From Eulemur rufifrons (Eukaryota; Chordata; Mammalia; Primates; Lemuridae): a DNA stretch of 64,000 nucleotides. How positions within the stretch are numbered: position 1 is the stretch's first letter; the number at the start of each line of letters is the position of its first letter. Where the stretch lies: assembly GCF_041146395.1 (NCBI RefSeq), contig NC_090989.1, positions 253,198,843-253,262,842 on the forward strand, in the 5' to 3' direction. Position numbers and translations under genes: made by a program. The notes under the pieces were generated by a model. That model had not been told where the DNA came from. It worked only from the letters and a program-made list of their open reading frames with translations, and searched no databases. Positions 10,964 through 64,000 of the stretch are shown piece after piece.

Positions 10964-12434
10964 TGGGCATACCTCATTTTATCACACATTGATTTATTGC
11001 ACTTTGTGGATATTATGTTTTCTACAGATTGAAGGTTTGTGGCAACCCTGTGTTGAATAAGTCTATCAGTGTCATTTTTCCAACAGCATGTGCTCACTTC
11101 GTGTCTCTGTGTTGCATTTTGGTAATTCTCACAACATTTCAAAATTTTTCATTATTGTATCTGTTATGAACTGTGAGCAGTGATGTTTGATGTTACTATT
11201 ACAATTGTTTTGAGGTGCCATGAAAGGTGCCTATATGAGATGGCAAAGTTAATCCATAAATGTTGTGTATGTTCTGACTGCTCCACCGAATGGACTTCAG
11301 TGGAGGAAGTCGCTGCAGATTTGGTGGAAATATCAAGAGAACTAGAATTAGAAGTGGAACCAGAAGATGTGACTGAATTGCTGCAATCTCGTGATAAAAC
11401 TTGAACAGATGAGGAGCTTCTTTTTATGGATGAGCAATGAAAGAGGTTTCTTGAGATGGAATCTACTCCTGGTGAAGATGCTGTGAACATTCGTTGAAAT
11501 GGCAACAACGGATTTAAAATATTACATAAACGTAGTTGATAAAGCAGTGGCAGGGTTTGAAAGGACTGACTCCAATTTTGAAAGAAGTTCTACTGTGGGA
11601 AAATGCTATCAAACAGCATCACATGCTACAGAGAAATCTCATGAAAGGAAGGGTCGATTGATATGGCAAACTTCATTGTTGTCTTATTTTAGGAAATTGC
11701 CACAGCTACCCTACCAGTCAGCAACCACCACCCTGATCAGTCAGCAACCATAACATTGAAGAAAGACCCTCCATCAGCATAAAGCTTATGACTTCATGAA
11801 GGCTCAGATAACTGCGTTAAATTAAGTTTAGCCTAAAGCTGCCTCCCTACATATTTTAAGTTTGGCCTGAAGACTTCTCCATACGTAGTGTACTGTAACC
11901 CAACTGAATGCATAAACAGACTAACTTACTTTCATAACAAGTAGCGAATCTCAGCGGTGGAGTTTAGGCTAATCACAGGTGGCCAACTGTTCAAACCTTG
12001 TTCAAATAAGGCAGAACTTGAGCTGTCATCAATCCAGCAGTTACTATACCTCACTTCCATTTTCTGTCCATAATGTTATCCAACTATGTGGCAGCCCTGA
12101 AGTTGCTCTGAACCTAATCAGGTTCTGGGTGATTCTGGAATTTGCTTATCTGCAAATCGTTCTTTGCTCAGTTAAACTTTGTAAAATTTAATTTGCCTGA
12201 AGTTTTTCTTTTAACAATCGTTAGCATTTTTTTAGCAATAAACTATTTTAAAATTAAGGTATGTGCATTTTTTAGACACAATGGTATTGCACATTTAATA
12301 AACTACAGCATAGTGTAAACGTAACTTTTATATGCACTGGAAAACCAAAAAATTCATGTGACTCACTTTATTGCAATATTTGCTTTACTGCAGTGGTCTA
12401 GAACTGAACCCACCATATCTCTGAAGTATGTCTG
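10964..12434 (+). mobile_element. Tigger1 DNA transposon, internally deleted, with LTR-like insertion
   Basis: Both ends are present, flanked by the TA target (10962-10963 and 12435-12436): left GGGCATACCTCATTTTATC, right ...GAAGTATGTCTG. The left part runs to about 11288 and then jumps directly into the C-terminal part of the pogo-type transposase gene ('gtggaggaagtcgctgcaga'), so the DDE catalytic core is gone. An unrelated block at about 11813-12218 interrupts the 3' part. The short ORF at 11180-11404 is a remnant ending ...VTELLQSRDKT. Confidence 0.9.
11813..12218. mobile_element. LTR-like insertion inside Tigger1
   Basis: This ~405-bp block is absent from Tigger1. CGTTA occurs on both sides (left ...actgCGTTA, right ...caatCGTTAgca), a possible 5-bp target duplication. 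The block ends in 'gttaaactttgtaaaattta...tttttcttttaaca', which looks like an LTR end. The family is not recognised. Confidence 0.5.
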
Positions 12435-12436
12435 TA

Positions 12437-13150
12437 TGTTTAGAAGCTGTATTATTAAAAACATTTTAAAATAAAGCTGTAATATTACTCTATTAAGGGT
12501 CTCCAAAGCATTGGAAATACCAGGGATTTGATGCCCAACATCAGTCATTAAAAAAATACACACCCTCTTCTTTAACAGTAGCTCATTTTCTCCCTTTTTC
12601 TTAGTCATATTTCCATTCCAAATAATGTTATCTTAATTCAATGTTTTGCTTGAAAATCTTCTATCCAGCACCATATCATACTTCATTGCAATAAAAATAC
12701 ATGCATACACTTAAATTTAATATTTTTTCTTTCATGAGGCCATAATTTTTAATTTGTTATTTTGGATGGAACTATCATAACAATTGTAATTCATACAGTC
12801 TATCAAAATTACAGTGACCAACAGTGAACGGATCAGGAAGACTTCCATTGGGATGCTGGGTTGGTGTTTATGGTTCCATGATTTATCTGATGGACAATCT
12901 GGCCCCTGGGGGTCCTTATTTCTCATGGCAACACATTTTAGTAAGATTCAGGAGAGGGGAGAGGTAAACCTGTCTTTGTTGGATGGGAGCACCGCCACCG
13001 GGCAAGTAAAGAGGAAAATGCGAACTGACTACCAGGGACTTCTCTGGCAGATCAATTTTAGGAAAGAGAACAAACGTAAGAAAGCTCAGTATGTGGAAAC
13101 TTTCCATGTCACTTGGAAAAAACTTCATGCTCATCCCCAGTTTGAAGACC
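12437..13150. other. Intergenic spacer upstream of the CpG island
   Basis: The sequence is AT-rich and then mixed, with no repeat core I can name. The ORF crossing 12814-13374 runs from this spacer into the CpG island and lacks protein-like character. Confidence 0.5.
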
Positions 13151-13339
13151 AAGACCCTCAACCAGCCCTCAGCAGCCCAACGGAACCACCCCGCGGTACC
13201 ACTAGCAGCTCCGGGTCGACCTACGACCGAGCACACCGTGCACAACCCCCTCCCGGGACCCGGTGCCGCGCGCGCGCGCGCGCGGCCCCGCCTTCCGCGC
13301 GCGCCCCGCTGCTCTGGGTCCAGGCGCCGTGTGCGCCCC

Positions 13340-13411
13340 CGTCCGCCCCGCCCCTTCCGGCCCGGGAGATTTGAGTCTCTTGGCGGGCGGAAGCGACCAG
13401 AACCCCACGAT
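13340..13411 (+). promoter_or_regulatory. MELK: MELK core promoter with GC boxes, E2F-like and CHR-like sites
   Basis: This CpG-rich, TATA-less stretch lies just 5' of the predicted first exon. GC boxes of the CCGCCCC type occur at about 13343-13356. TTTGAG at 13370-13375 is one base off the cell-cycle CHR motif TTTGAA. TTGGCGGG at 13380-13387 fits an E2F site. MELK is known as an E2F/DREAM-controlled G2/M gene, so this motif pair suits its expected regulation. The motifs are read directly; their use is inferred. Confidence 0.6.
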
Positions 13412-13521
13412 CGAAAAGCTCGCTAGGAACTCTGCGCACTCGCCGCTTCGCTCGGGACGGCTGGCCGGCGCCTCTGTCCTGTCCGGCCCCGCCCCGCGCC
13501 GCCCGGCCCTCCGCCCCTCAG
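13412..13521 (+). other. MELK: MELK exon 1, non-coding 5' UTR (start approximate)
   Basis: The predicted 5' UTR exon ends in ...CCCCTCAG followed by the donor gtcagt. This ending resembles what I recall of human MELK mRNA, whose first exon ends in a similar CCGCCCCTCAG and then joins a TTCTTTTT... exon, just as exon 2 here begins GATCTTTTT. The 5' boundary is a guess from the E2F/GC-box position. A second good donor, GTAG|gtgagg, lies at 13554 and could give a 33-nt longer exon. Cap data would fix both ends. Confidence 0.6.
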
Positions 13522-13554
13522 GTCAGTTCTCCTGCCTGCCCACAGCAGCCGTAG

Positions 13555-15026
13555 GTGAGGGCTGGGGTCTGGGCTGTGCGGGGCGCGGGGCGCGGCGGCC
13601 CACGCCCGGTTTGCTGCTGGCCTTTGGGAGACTGGAAAATTTCATCGGAGAACCCGATCACCAGCCCTGCTTCCTGGATGAGATCTTTAGCCTTTCCGAC
13701 CCCCGGTTTTCTCCTCTGTACGTGGCGTTAATGACAGTACCTACCTCACAGAGTTATTGAAGAGGTATTCAGGCAAATCGTTTGCCACCTAGGAGGCTGC
13801 GAGAGGTGTGAATTCCCATTTCCAGTTTTCCGTTGCCGTGACCCTGACTGTTTCCGCGAAAGAAGTTCAAAGAAGGATTTCTAGTTATTTCTGTTTGTAC
13901 AACTCAGTTCACTGGGGCAGTCCAGTAAAAAAGGAAAGTGTGTTGTTACTCCGTTTTCAGACTCCGAATCCTTCCTCTCCCTTCATCTCCCCGAAGTTGT
14001 GGCTTAAGAGGCTCACGCTAAAAGGGGAATATGCACCGAATGCTATAGCAGTAAAAGGAGCAGCAAGGTTGCTTCCCCGCAAGAAATCTGTGGAGGAGAC
14101 TCCCCAAAGAAGGTATCCCAAGACAGTGATCAGGATCCTAGCACCTGGGATGAATAATTGTTTTTGAGCTTCATCTTTGGTATTTCTCTTTGATTAGTAG
14201 AATGAGGGAAGGTGGGAAGCATCAGAGGAGCCTGGATGTTTGCTTAGAAGCCAGTGTTCCTAACTTTTTTGTTTTGTTCGTATTTTGGTTTCTGTTTCCC
14301 ATGGGGTGCGGCAGAAATCAGAGAATCAGAAAAGCCCTTATTGCACTTTCATGGACTTGTTTCATCAGTGGAGCTGTCCATGTGTGACTACTGTGGACCA
14401 ACTAGATGGCAAATCAATCCTTTAATGCCTTTAGGAATGAATGCTTCTTTGTCGGTGCTCTCAGGAACCTCTGCAAGGGAACAGGGCAGGATGCTAATTA
14501 ATTGTATTACAAGGCTACATTATAAGCCATTCTGTATTCTCATTTGAAATTATCCTCAGCATCATTCTTACCAAGCTTACTAGACAAGATAAATGTATTA
14601 TGCAGCAGGTAATAGATAAGCCCAAATAATACTATGTTGGTAACAAAATGCCCCCAATTTGTTGCTATTCTATAAAATTTAACTGCAAACCTCCCATTAT
14701 CAAGCCAATTCCTTGTTTCATCAGTGAAGTTCAATATCCCAATTATATATGCCCCCAATTCTTCTATTTAGTCATACCCAGAAGGACACTCAGGTGTCTG
14801 ATTGGGGTCTAGTTTCCTTCTTCATTATCCACAGTTGAGAGGCTGCCTTCCCGGTTGACTGATAAAATACTTCCTTTAGTAGCTACAAAATTAGGTTACT
14901 CCAATCACAAGTCTTTCTTGTACTCTGTATTAGCAAATTCTAGAGAATAAACAGGGCACTTAAGAATATGTAGAACTAACTCCATATCCACAAAATTTAA
15001 AAATCAAGTATAATCTGCTATTAGTA
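13555..15026. other. MELK intron 1, first part, no feature recognised
   Basis: The first ~60 bp are the CpG-island tail. The remainder is unique-looking sequence with only short chance ORFs. Confidence 0.5.
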
Positions 15027-15316
15027 GGCCAGGTGCGGTGTCTCACGTTTGTAATCCCAGCACTTTGGGAGGCCAGCGTGGGAGGGTTTCTTGAGGCCAG
15101 GAGTTTGACATCAGCCTCAGTAACATAGTGAGACCCCATCTCTACAACAACAAAAAATTAATCAGGCATAGTGGTGCATGCCTGTAGTCCTAGCTACTTG
15201 GGAGGGTAAGGCGGGAGGATCACTTGAGCCCAGGAGTTGAGGTTACAGTGAGCTATGATCAGGCCACTGCACTCTAGCCTGGGCAACAGAGCAGAAATCC
15301 TGTCTCTTAAAAAAAA
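15027..15316 (+). mobile_element. Old Alu
   Basis: It runs from 'ggccaggtgcggtgtctcac' to 'tgtctcttaaaaaaaa'. The flanks AATCTGCTATTAGTA and AATCTGCCATGAGTA are a decayed target duplication. Confidence 0.92.
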
Positions 15317-18234
15317 TCTGCCATGAGTATAGCAGTTTGTAATGTAAGCACCAGTTTTCTTATATATTAACAGTAGCAAAATTGATATTCCCTCGATTCA
15401 GTAGTTGTAATCTAGGCCCACATTGGTTTCACTCATCCAAGACATGGTGTAATTTGAGGGAAGGGGGTAGATAGAGAAAAATGGAAGAAAAAAAAAAAAA
15501 AAGGTGCATGGTTTCAGTCTCAGTTGTTAGATTGATAACTAGCTGTCCAGAGGCCATGACCTGAAGTTTATTACTCATTTGGAAGAAAACTATCAAGAAA
15601 TTAATTGTGACACTCTTATATCCTTAATCTGGGGAAGTGAATTCCAACATTTTACAAATTGCTTTCTCTTTCTGAGAGTGAATTTGAACAGCCCAGTCCT
15701 TTGTATGGAATTTAGACGTGCAGTGTTGGCAATTAGGACTCTTCTATTTCCTGACACCTACTTTCCCTTTGTCCATTTCCACCTCCACCTTCCATGATTT
15801 TTAAACTTTGAAATGTCTCTTTGTGTTTCATCTTTAGCCCCTGTGTTCTGAGTACCCCAATACTGCATTAATTGGGGGCTTTGCTCTCTAATGGACCTGA
15901 TAGTCTACTTTTATAGCAGGCAACTTTCTAATCAGATTTATAGCCTGACATTCCTCCATTTCCATTCTCCCATTCTTTCTCTTCTCAGGATCCCAGAAAG
16001 TTCTGAGCTTTGGGTTGACTTCTATATTTTTTGTTTTTATTGCCTGTTTTGGAATTTCTTAGTCCTGCGATTCCTGTGTTTTTAGAATGGGGTTCCACTT
16101 CACTCTTGTATTTGCCCACTGACAAATGCCCTTTAAAATATTTCTGAATTAGTGTTGTTGTTAAGAGTATTTCTAATCCTGTGCCTGCAGGTGTCCAGTG
16201 AGAATAAATGTGTCCTCTGTAGTATCTCCTTCCCTTGAGTAACTTTTGTCACTCTAGTGGAAGCAGAAAAGATTCACTTTATATTACCAATTTTCCCTCA
16301 GCCCTGGGACCTGACCTTACTTCTTCTAATGTTTGCCTACCTTATTCATGCAGGTTCAGCCAGATTAAATATTGAACCTGCTTATTAAGTTAGTCAATTG
16401 CAATGTCTTCCTAGGAAATGGCTAATATTTTTTATTGTATCAGAACCTCTTTTGCCTATTATCATTTTCTTTGCTATTTCTGCTTTGACATTGAGACTAA
16501 AACCTGTTTTTTTTTAAAGCTGATTCAAGTTTTTCTTGAGTTTTGATATTTTTCCTTCCAAAGCTTCTATTCTAATTTTTTGTTCATTGATAAATTTTTA
16601 AAGGCTTTTTACTTGTGGTAATAATTTACCTTTTTTCTTCAAGTAAAATGATTCATGGAATCAATGTTTTAGGCATTTAAAAATGATATTTAAAAAATAT
16701 CCTTTGTGGCTCTGGGGGTTTTGGTAATTTCATTCAGATTTTTCTCAACTTCAATTTAAGGAGATGATCCATCCTCATCATATGAAGGGCCTACCCCATT
16801 ACTCTGTCTTCCTGTATAAGCACACCACTCTCCTGAAGTTGAACTCATATTCTAGGTCTTTCAAATTCATGACTATTATTAAAGCTTAGTAGCATTCAGT
16901 TCTGGATCAGGACAGGATGAAAAACAGAGAACTTGAAGGTAGTAAACATGATACCTGCCATTCATCAATCTCAGAGCCTTAAATGGGCTTACTAGAGCTC
17001 TGCCTGTTAGTGAAGTGAGACTATCTGGCTCCAGAAATGAGCACTAGCACCAGATCTTCACTATTGAGAAGCAGTGATCAGGATGCCTGGGCTTTGTCCT
17101 TTCCAGGTAGAACTTTGTTTCCTGAGTCCCCAAGTGGCTACGAATGTACTTATTTAACCTATTGAAGTGCTAGAGAGAAGGGGGTCCTGAGATTCTGAAC
17201 ACTGGGCTGCCATTACTAGTCCATTGCTAGGTCACCAAGGGAGATTTGTGCTCAGGTGAGAGGCCAAGCAAGAAGGAGGATTTCATTACTAGCTGGGCCT
17301 TGGCCTCAAACCTCTTTGTGAACGTTATAGCCCTGGTATGCTGTGCTGGACTATATGGGAGATTCTTTCTGCCTGTCTCAGTGACTTCCACTTCCCCCGA
17401 GCCCTTCAGATTCCTGCTTGGCTTTCTAAGGGATATGGGGACATCTCTTCCCAAGGCTGAGATCCCAAGTCTTTCTTTCTATACCAGCTTTTGGGAAGAA
17501 GAGTCCCTTAGAAAAACCATTTCTGTATAGATTCAGAGAGCTTTAACCGCATGTCTAGCTATCAAGAAAGCTCTACTTTGTAGGACCTAAACTCAACTCA
17601 AGCACTTTTAGAAAATTTATTTAGAAATCTACTTCCTAGCAACTTTCTTTTATTATTAAATAATTTTAGTGTTTTCTTCCTTCTTGGCTTTCATGAAGTG
17701 TTTTCTTCTAATTCTTATTTTTCTAAACATTCTCTCCCTGCTTCCTTTTGCCACTCCTAGCTAATACATTTGGTATGGGTAAGCCTTAACTGTCTATGTT
17801 TTAAACATTTAAAGATTTGTTATTCGTTTTTAAGTGTTTACAACAACTAACTGGTTTTGTGTATGGTATGAGATAGAGATCCAATGTTGTTGTTTTTTTC
17901 CTATATGACTAACCAATTGTCACAGCTCCAAAATGTGCATATCCATTTGCTGTTCCTCCAAAGCAATTTGAGTTCAGTACATGTCAACTTTTTCTTCCTA
18001 TGGGATCTTTGCACCTAAGTTTCCTCTTTCTGGAATGTTCTTCCTCTAATTTGTTGTGGGCTAACAATTGTTAAGGCCTACAGACCAAAGACCACTAAGA
18101 ACACAGCTGTAGCAAAAGCCATGGGGTGTTTTTAGCTTGCTGCAGCAAGAGAAACTATATATCTGAGGATTTTGGGTAGTCTCAGAGAGAGATGAGAGGG
18201 GCGTAGAGGATGTGGGCTTGTACTGGGTCATTTT
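15317..18234. other. MELK intron 1, middle, largely unique
   Basis: No gene signal is seen. A faint reversed L1 ORF2-like patch occurs near 17780-17990 ('ggtatgagatagagatccaa'). Otherwise I recognise nothing. Confidence 0.45.
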
Positions 18235-18250
18235 AAGAAGGGATTAGGTA

Positions 18251-18590
18251 GGCCGGGCGCGGTGGCTCACGCCTGTAATCCTAGCACTCTGGGAGGCCGA
18301 GGTGGGCGGATCGTTGGAGCTCAGGAGTTCGAGACCAGCCTGAGCAAGAGCGAGACCCCATCTCTACTAAAAATAGAAAGAAATTATATAGACAGCTAAA
18401 AATATATAGAAAAAATTAGCCGGGCATAGTGGTGCATGCCTGTAGTCCCAGCTACTCGGGAGGCTGAGACAGGAGGATCGCTTGAGCTCAGGAGTTTGAG
18501 GTTGCTGTGAGCTAGGCTGACGCCACGGCACTCACTCTAGCCTGGGCAACAGAGTGAGACTCTGTCTCAAAAAAAAAAAAAAAAAAAAAA
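18251..18590 (+). mobile_element. Lemur-type Alu with internal duplication
   Basis: It is clean and well preserved, starting GGCCGGGCGCGGTGGCTCAC. The right arm carries the duplicated segment ('aattatatagacagctaaaa'). A perfect 14-bp target duplication, AAGAAGGGATTAGG, lies at 18235-18248 and 18591-18604, so it is relatively young. Confidence 0.97.
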
Positions 18591-18884
18591 AAGAAGGGAT
18601 TAGGGAAGCAGGGAGCAGTTTTGGAATGGTTGCTGTCAAAGATCTGGGGCATTTCTGCGTTTGTGTATATTAGAAAGCAGGAGAAGGGAAAAATGAGGTG
18701 GGGCTGAGGATGTCATTGATGAGAAAGCAGTTAGTCAAATAATGATCATTATCATTTTAACAGCCTTGTATAGAAATATTATTTACATGATCACGTTCAG
18801 GTTCTGTTGGAACTGTGGTTCAAGTTTTGATAGTAATATTACAGTCTGATTACCAGCAGGGCTGATTTTCTTTTTCTTAATTCT

Positions 18885-19150
18885 TACCCTTTGGATTAGA
18901 TCTTGGCTTAAATATTACCTTCTCTGTGACCCACTCTAACGGCTGTTGCTTATTTTTGTTCTAGTGTTTATTACAAATTATAACTATTTAATTTGTTGCT
19001 TGTTTATTTGTCTTTTGTCTTCTCTGCTAGAATGAACACTCCATGAAGGTAGAACCACATTTCTTCTCCATTATAACCCTAGTGCTGGGCATACATTTGG
19101 CACATCATAGGTGCTCAGTAAACATCTAGATGAATAAATGAGTGAATAAA
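18885..19150 (+). mobile_element. L2 LINE 3' end
   Basis: The L2 ending 'agtgctgggcatacatttgg...gctcagtaaacatctagatgaataaatgagtgaataa' is clear. Confidence 0.8.
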
Positions 19151-19384
19151 AGCAAATTCAGGGTTAATAGTCTAGAACCTCATTAGCAGTTCTGCCAGAC
19201 ACACTGCTAATCTCTAGTTAAAGTCAACTAAGAACATATTCTCCACAAGTAAGACAAAGCTGGCATGAGTGTGAATTTTTGTATTAATGAGCATAATAGG
19301 GCCTTACTCATCTCCATGGTTTTTTGTAATACTATGTAATTTTAAAACTTAGGGAGACAAAATCAGTATGATCTAAGATTTTTT

Positions 19385-20330
<946 letters not shown>

Positions 20331-20448
20331 TTACATTTGCTGTTAGAAGAATAGAGGAGATAATCTGGTATTATTTCCTTTATTGATTATGTACTGTCTC
20401 TGTCTTATAGGATCTTTTTGGAATTTGGAATAAACTTCCAGGAGGACT

Positions 20449-61803
<41,355 letters not shown>

Positions 61804-61945
61804 GTAAACGTTAGAGCCTTTTGTGTGAACACCTGCTGGTCTTGCCATGTGTCTACGCTGTTCATGAGTGGATACACCACTGGGAAAGTAAACTTTCTGG
61901 TGTCAAGCAGCTAGAGGAAAGACATTTTATGATTTAAACATTTTT

Positions 61946-62281
<336 letters not shown>

Positions 62282-62297
62282 TGATTTAAACATTTTT

Positions 62298-64000
62298 GAT
62301 GAGAAAAATGTGAAGTTCTGAACTTGAACTATGAAATTTTGAAGTTAAGACAACATTTTACAAATCTTATCCCCTATGGTTCCTTTTTTTTTTTTTTTTT
62401 CCATAAAAGCAATTCTTGATTGTTGTAGAAGAATTTTAAGCCACAGATGAATTGAAAGGAAAATAGAATTTACCTATAACCTACTAGCTTTAGATGATAT
62501 TTAATAGTTAACATTTACTGTGTCTTTTCAGTCTTTTTTTTAGTGTGCTTGTTTATATAATTTATGTACATTCAAGTGGCTTTAAAGGACACAGTATTGA
62601 ATTGTAGAGAACAATTTAAAAATTATTGGGAATAAGATCTGTGAATATAGGACATATTGTACTTTATATAACATGAAATGTTTTGATATTTATATTAAGA
62701 GTATATTTTTTATTTTTAAATTTGCATTCCTTTATGGAGATTTGGCAGTTTCATGTTTATTAGTCTTTGTGTTTCTTCCTGTGTTTTTGTTTTTGTTTTG
62801 AGCAGTAGCTATAACTCATGCAACTCAAATTCCTTGTAAGAGAGTTAGTTATAACTAAATTATTTTTCTCTATTTTGTTGTCTTTGTCTCAGTTTTGTCA
62901 TGGACTTTTAGAATGGTGGAAAAGTGTTACATATTTGGAAGCTCTAAGTCATTCCTAAATGCTTTCATTTGCTTTCTGTTTTTTGTGTGATTCTTTGTAT
63001 CTCCCATGGCTTAAAATTCAGCTATACAAATGCTATGCCAGCTGGGTATGGAACTTTGTAATATAATCCTCTCTCAGATTAATTCAGGTTGTAATTTAAA
63101 TAATTTTAGCACTAGGGAACTGTACTTTTGTTTTCTTCAGAGACAAGTTGGTTCTCTTTATGGAATCCAAGATAACCCAAATGACTGTGTGGATGAGGTT
63201 ATTATTTTTTTTTTCTATAGGTCTCAAAACTGTAAAACAAAAAATGTTAAAGTCATCTCTTTCACAATCTTTTGTTGAACCCTCTCCTTGCCTCCAAATT
63301 CCTTTAACACCTCATTTAGGTCTCTTTTTGGCATTTGCCAATTATGTGCCACAGGTATAGTGGGGTCCTATGTCCCTGCCTTCCTTCCTCCCTTCTTAAT
63401 TGGCCTTTTCACCAAACAAAGGACTAAAAGTGTCAGTGCAAGTGGCTATGGTGTTAAGAAGTTTCTGAAGGAAAACAATCTTATTCCTGGGATGGTTTTC
63501 TAGTCTATTCTTGGAAAGTTTTATTAAGCTGGTGAATACCCCATGCCCAGGCAGATCTTTTGTGCCTGAGCTACATGAAGTAGCTCATCACCCATTCTGC
63601 TCACGTTGCCAAGCCCTTTAAACTTTCAGATTCAAGTAACACATTTGGGTCCAGGAGGATGCAAAACCATGAACTTTGCTTCTGATCGAGGTAATTTCAG
63701 AAAGGTATTAGATACCTCTATACTTAGGATAATTGTTTTAGCTAAAATTTAAAATTTATAACATCCCACTTAAGAGGTCTGAGCCATTGAATTTTCTTAT
63801 CTCTGAATTGGCTTGGCCTCAATTGAGCTGCTTATATGATTTGTAAAGTAGCCAAGTAGAAAATATCTGGGAAGATATTTACTCTTATCTTCCATCTACT
63901 ACATAACAAGCATTTACCTAATAATTATTTGGGCAGTCATATTAATCAATTTTTACTACACATTGAGAGGCATTTTAATGACAAGAAATGAAGCAGAAAT
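62298..64000. other. MELK intron 12, to window end
   Basis: AT-rich sequence with no named repeat and no splice-bounded continuation of MELK that I can recognise; the next exon lies beyond 64000. ORFs at 63030-63503 overlap in different frames and lack domains. Confidence 0.5.

Larger units (their letters stand above)
13180..13620. promoter_or_regulatory. CpG island at the MELK 5' end
   Basis: CpG dinucleotides are dense from about 13181 to 13610, while the flanks are almost CpG-free and AT-rich. The island includes a pure (CG)9 run at 13267-13284, GC boxes and the predicted non-coding exon. Several long ORFs here on both strands reflect the lack of AT-rich stop codons and are not genes. The position, 7 kb upstream of the start codon, matches a housekeeping-style promoter for MELK. 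Confidence 0.85.

Noticed and set aside
11180..11404. Possible small gene ending ...VTELLQSRDKT
   Set aside because: It is the C-terminal remnant of the Tigger1 transposase inside an internally deleted transposon.
12814..13374. 186-codon ORF upstream of MELK
   Set aside because: It runs from AT-rich spacer into the CpG island with no domain, and a shadow ORF lies on the other strand; no splice or start support.
13263..13760. 165-codon + strand ORF and overlapping ORFs on both strands in the CpG island
   Set aside because: GC-rich sequence lacks stop codons by composition; the ORFs overlap in several frames, have Arg/Ala/Pro-rich chance content and cross the predicted exon 1 donor.

Overview
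The window is nuclear DNA from a primate, almost certainly a strepsirrhine and most likely a lemur. Alu elements are frequent on both strands. Many carry the diagnostic 'gtgagtgccgtggc.tcagcctagctcacagcaacc' left arm, and at least seven carry an internally duplicated right-arm segment that human Alus lack. The rest of the repeat load is what any primate intron has: L1M and HAL1, L2 and MIR, Tigger and hAT-Charlie DNA transposons, and MaLR LTRs.

The only gene supported is MELK (maternal embryonic leucine zipper kinase), on the + strand. Positions 1-13.15 kb are intergenic and repeat-rich. A CpG island at about 13.18-13.62 kb holds the promoter, with GC boxes, an E2F-like site and a CHR-like element, and a non-coding first exon ending at 13521 (alternative donor at 13554). 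The start codon is at 20449. Eleven coding exons then follow: 20449-20506, 22401-22486, 24560-24676, 27986-28129, 29020-29088, 30836-30928, 36047-36145, 48740-48808, 50231-50329, 55435-55521 and 61672-61803. Joined, they give 351 uninterrupted codons: the whole kinase domain (residues ~11-263), the UBA-like segment (~282-321) and the start of the linker. The remaining ~300 residues, including the C-terminal KA1 domain, lie beyond the right edge.

Everything between exons is intron. Its distinctive contents are a nearly intact U6 snRNA retrocopy with a perfect 18-bp target duplication (39547-39653, antisense); three hAT transposons joined end to end through TCTAGA-like target sites (57482-58039); a full-length-ended but internally deleted Tigger1 carrying an LTR-like insertion (upstream, 10964-12434); a Tigger2-like element splitting an L1 (36346-36675); and a long HAL1 just before the last exon (~59690-61600).

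I found no operon, CRISPR array, phage, toxin or other unusual system. Nearly all open reading frames in the window are translations of Alu, L1, LTR or CpG-island sequence. The notable observations concern transposon nesting and the splicing structure of MELK.
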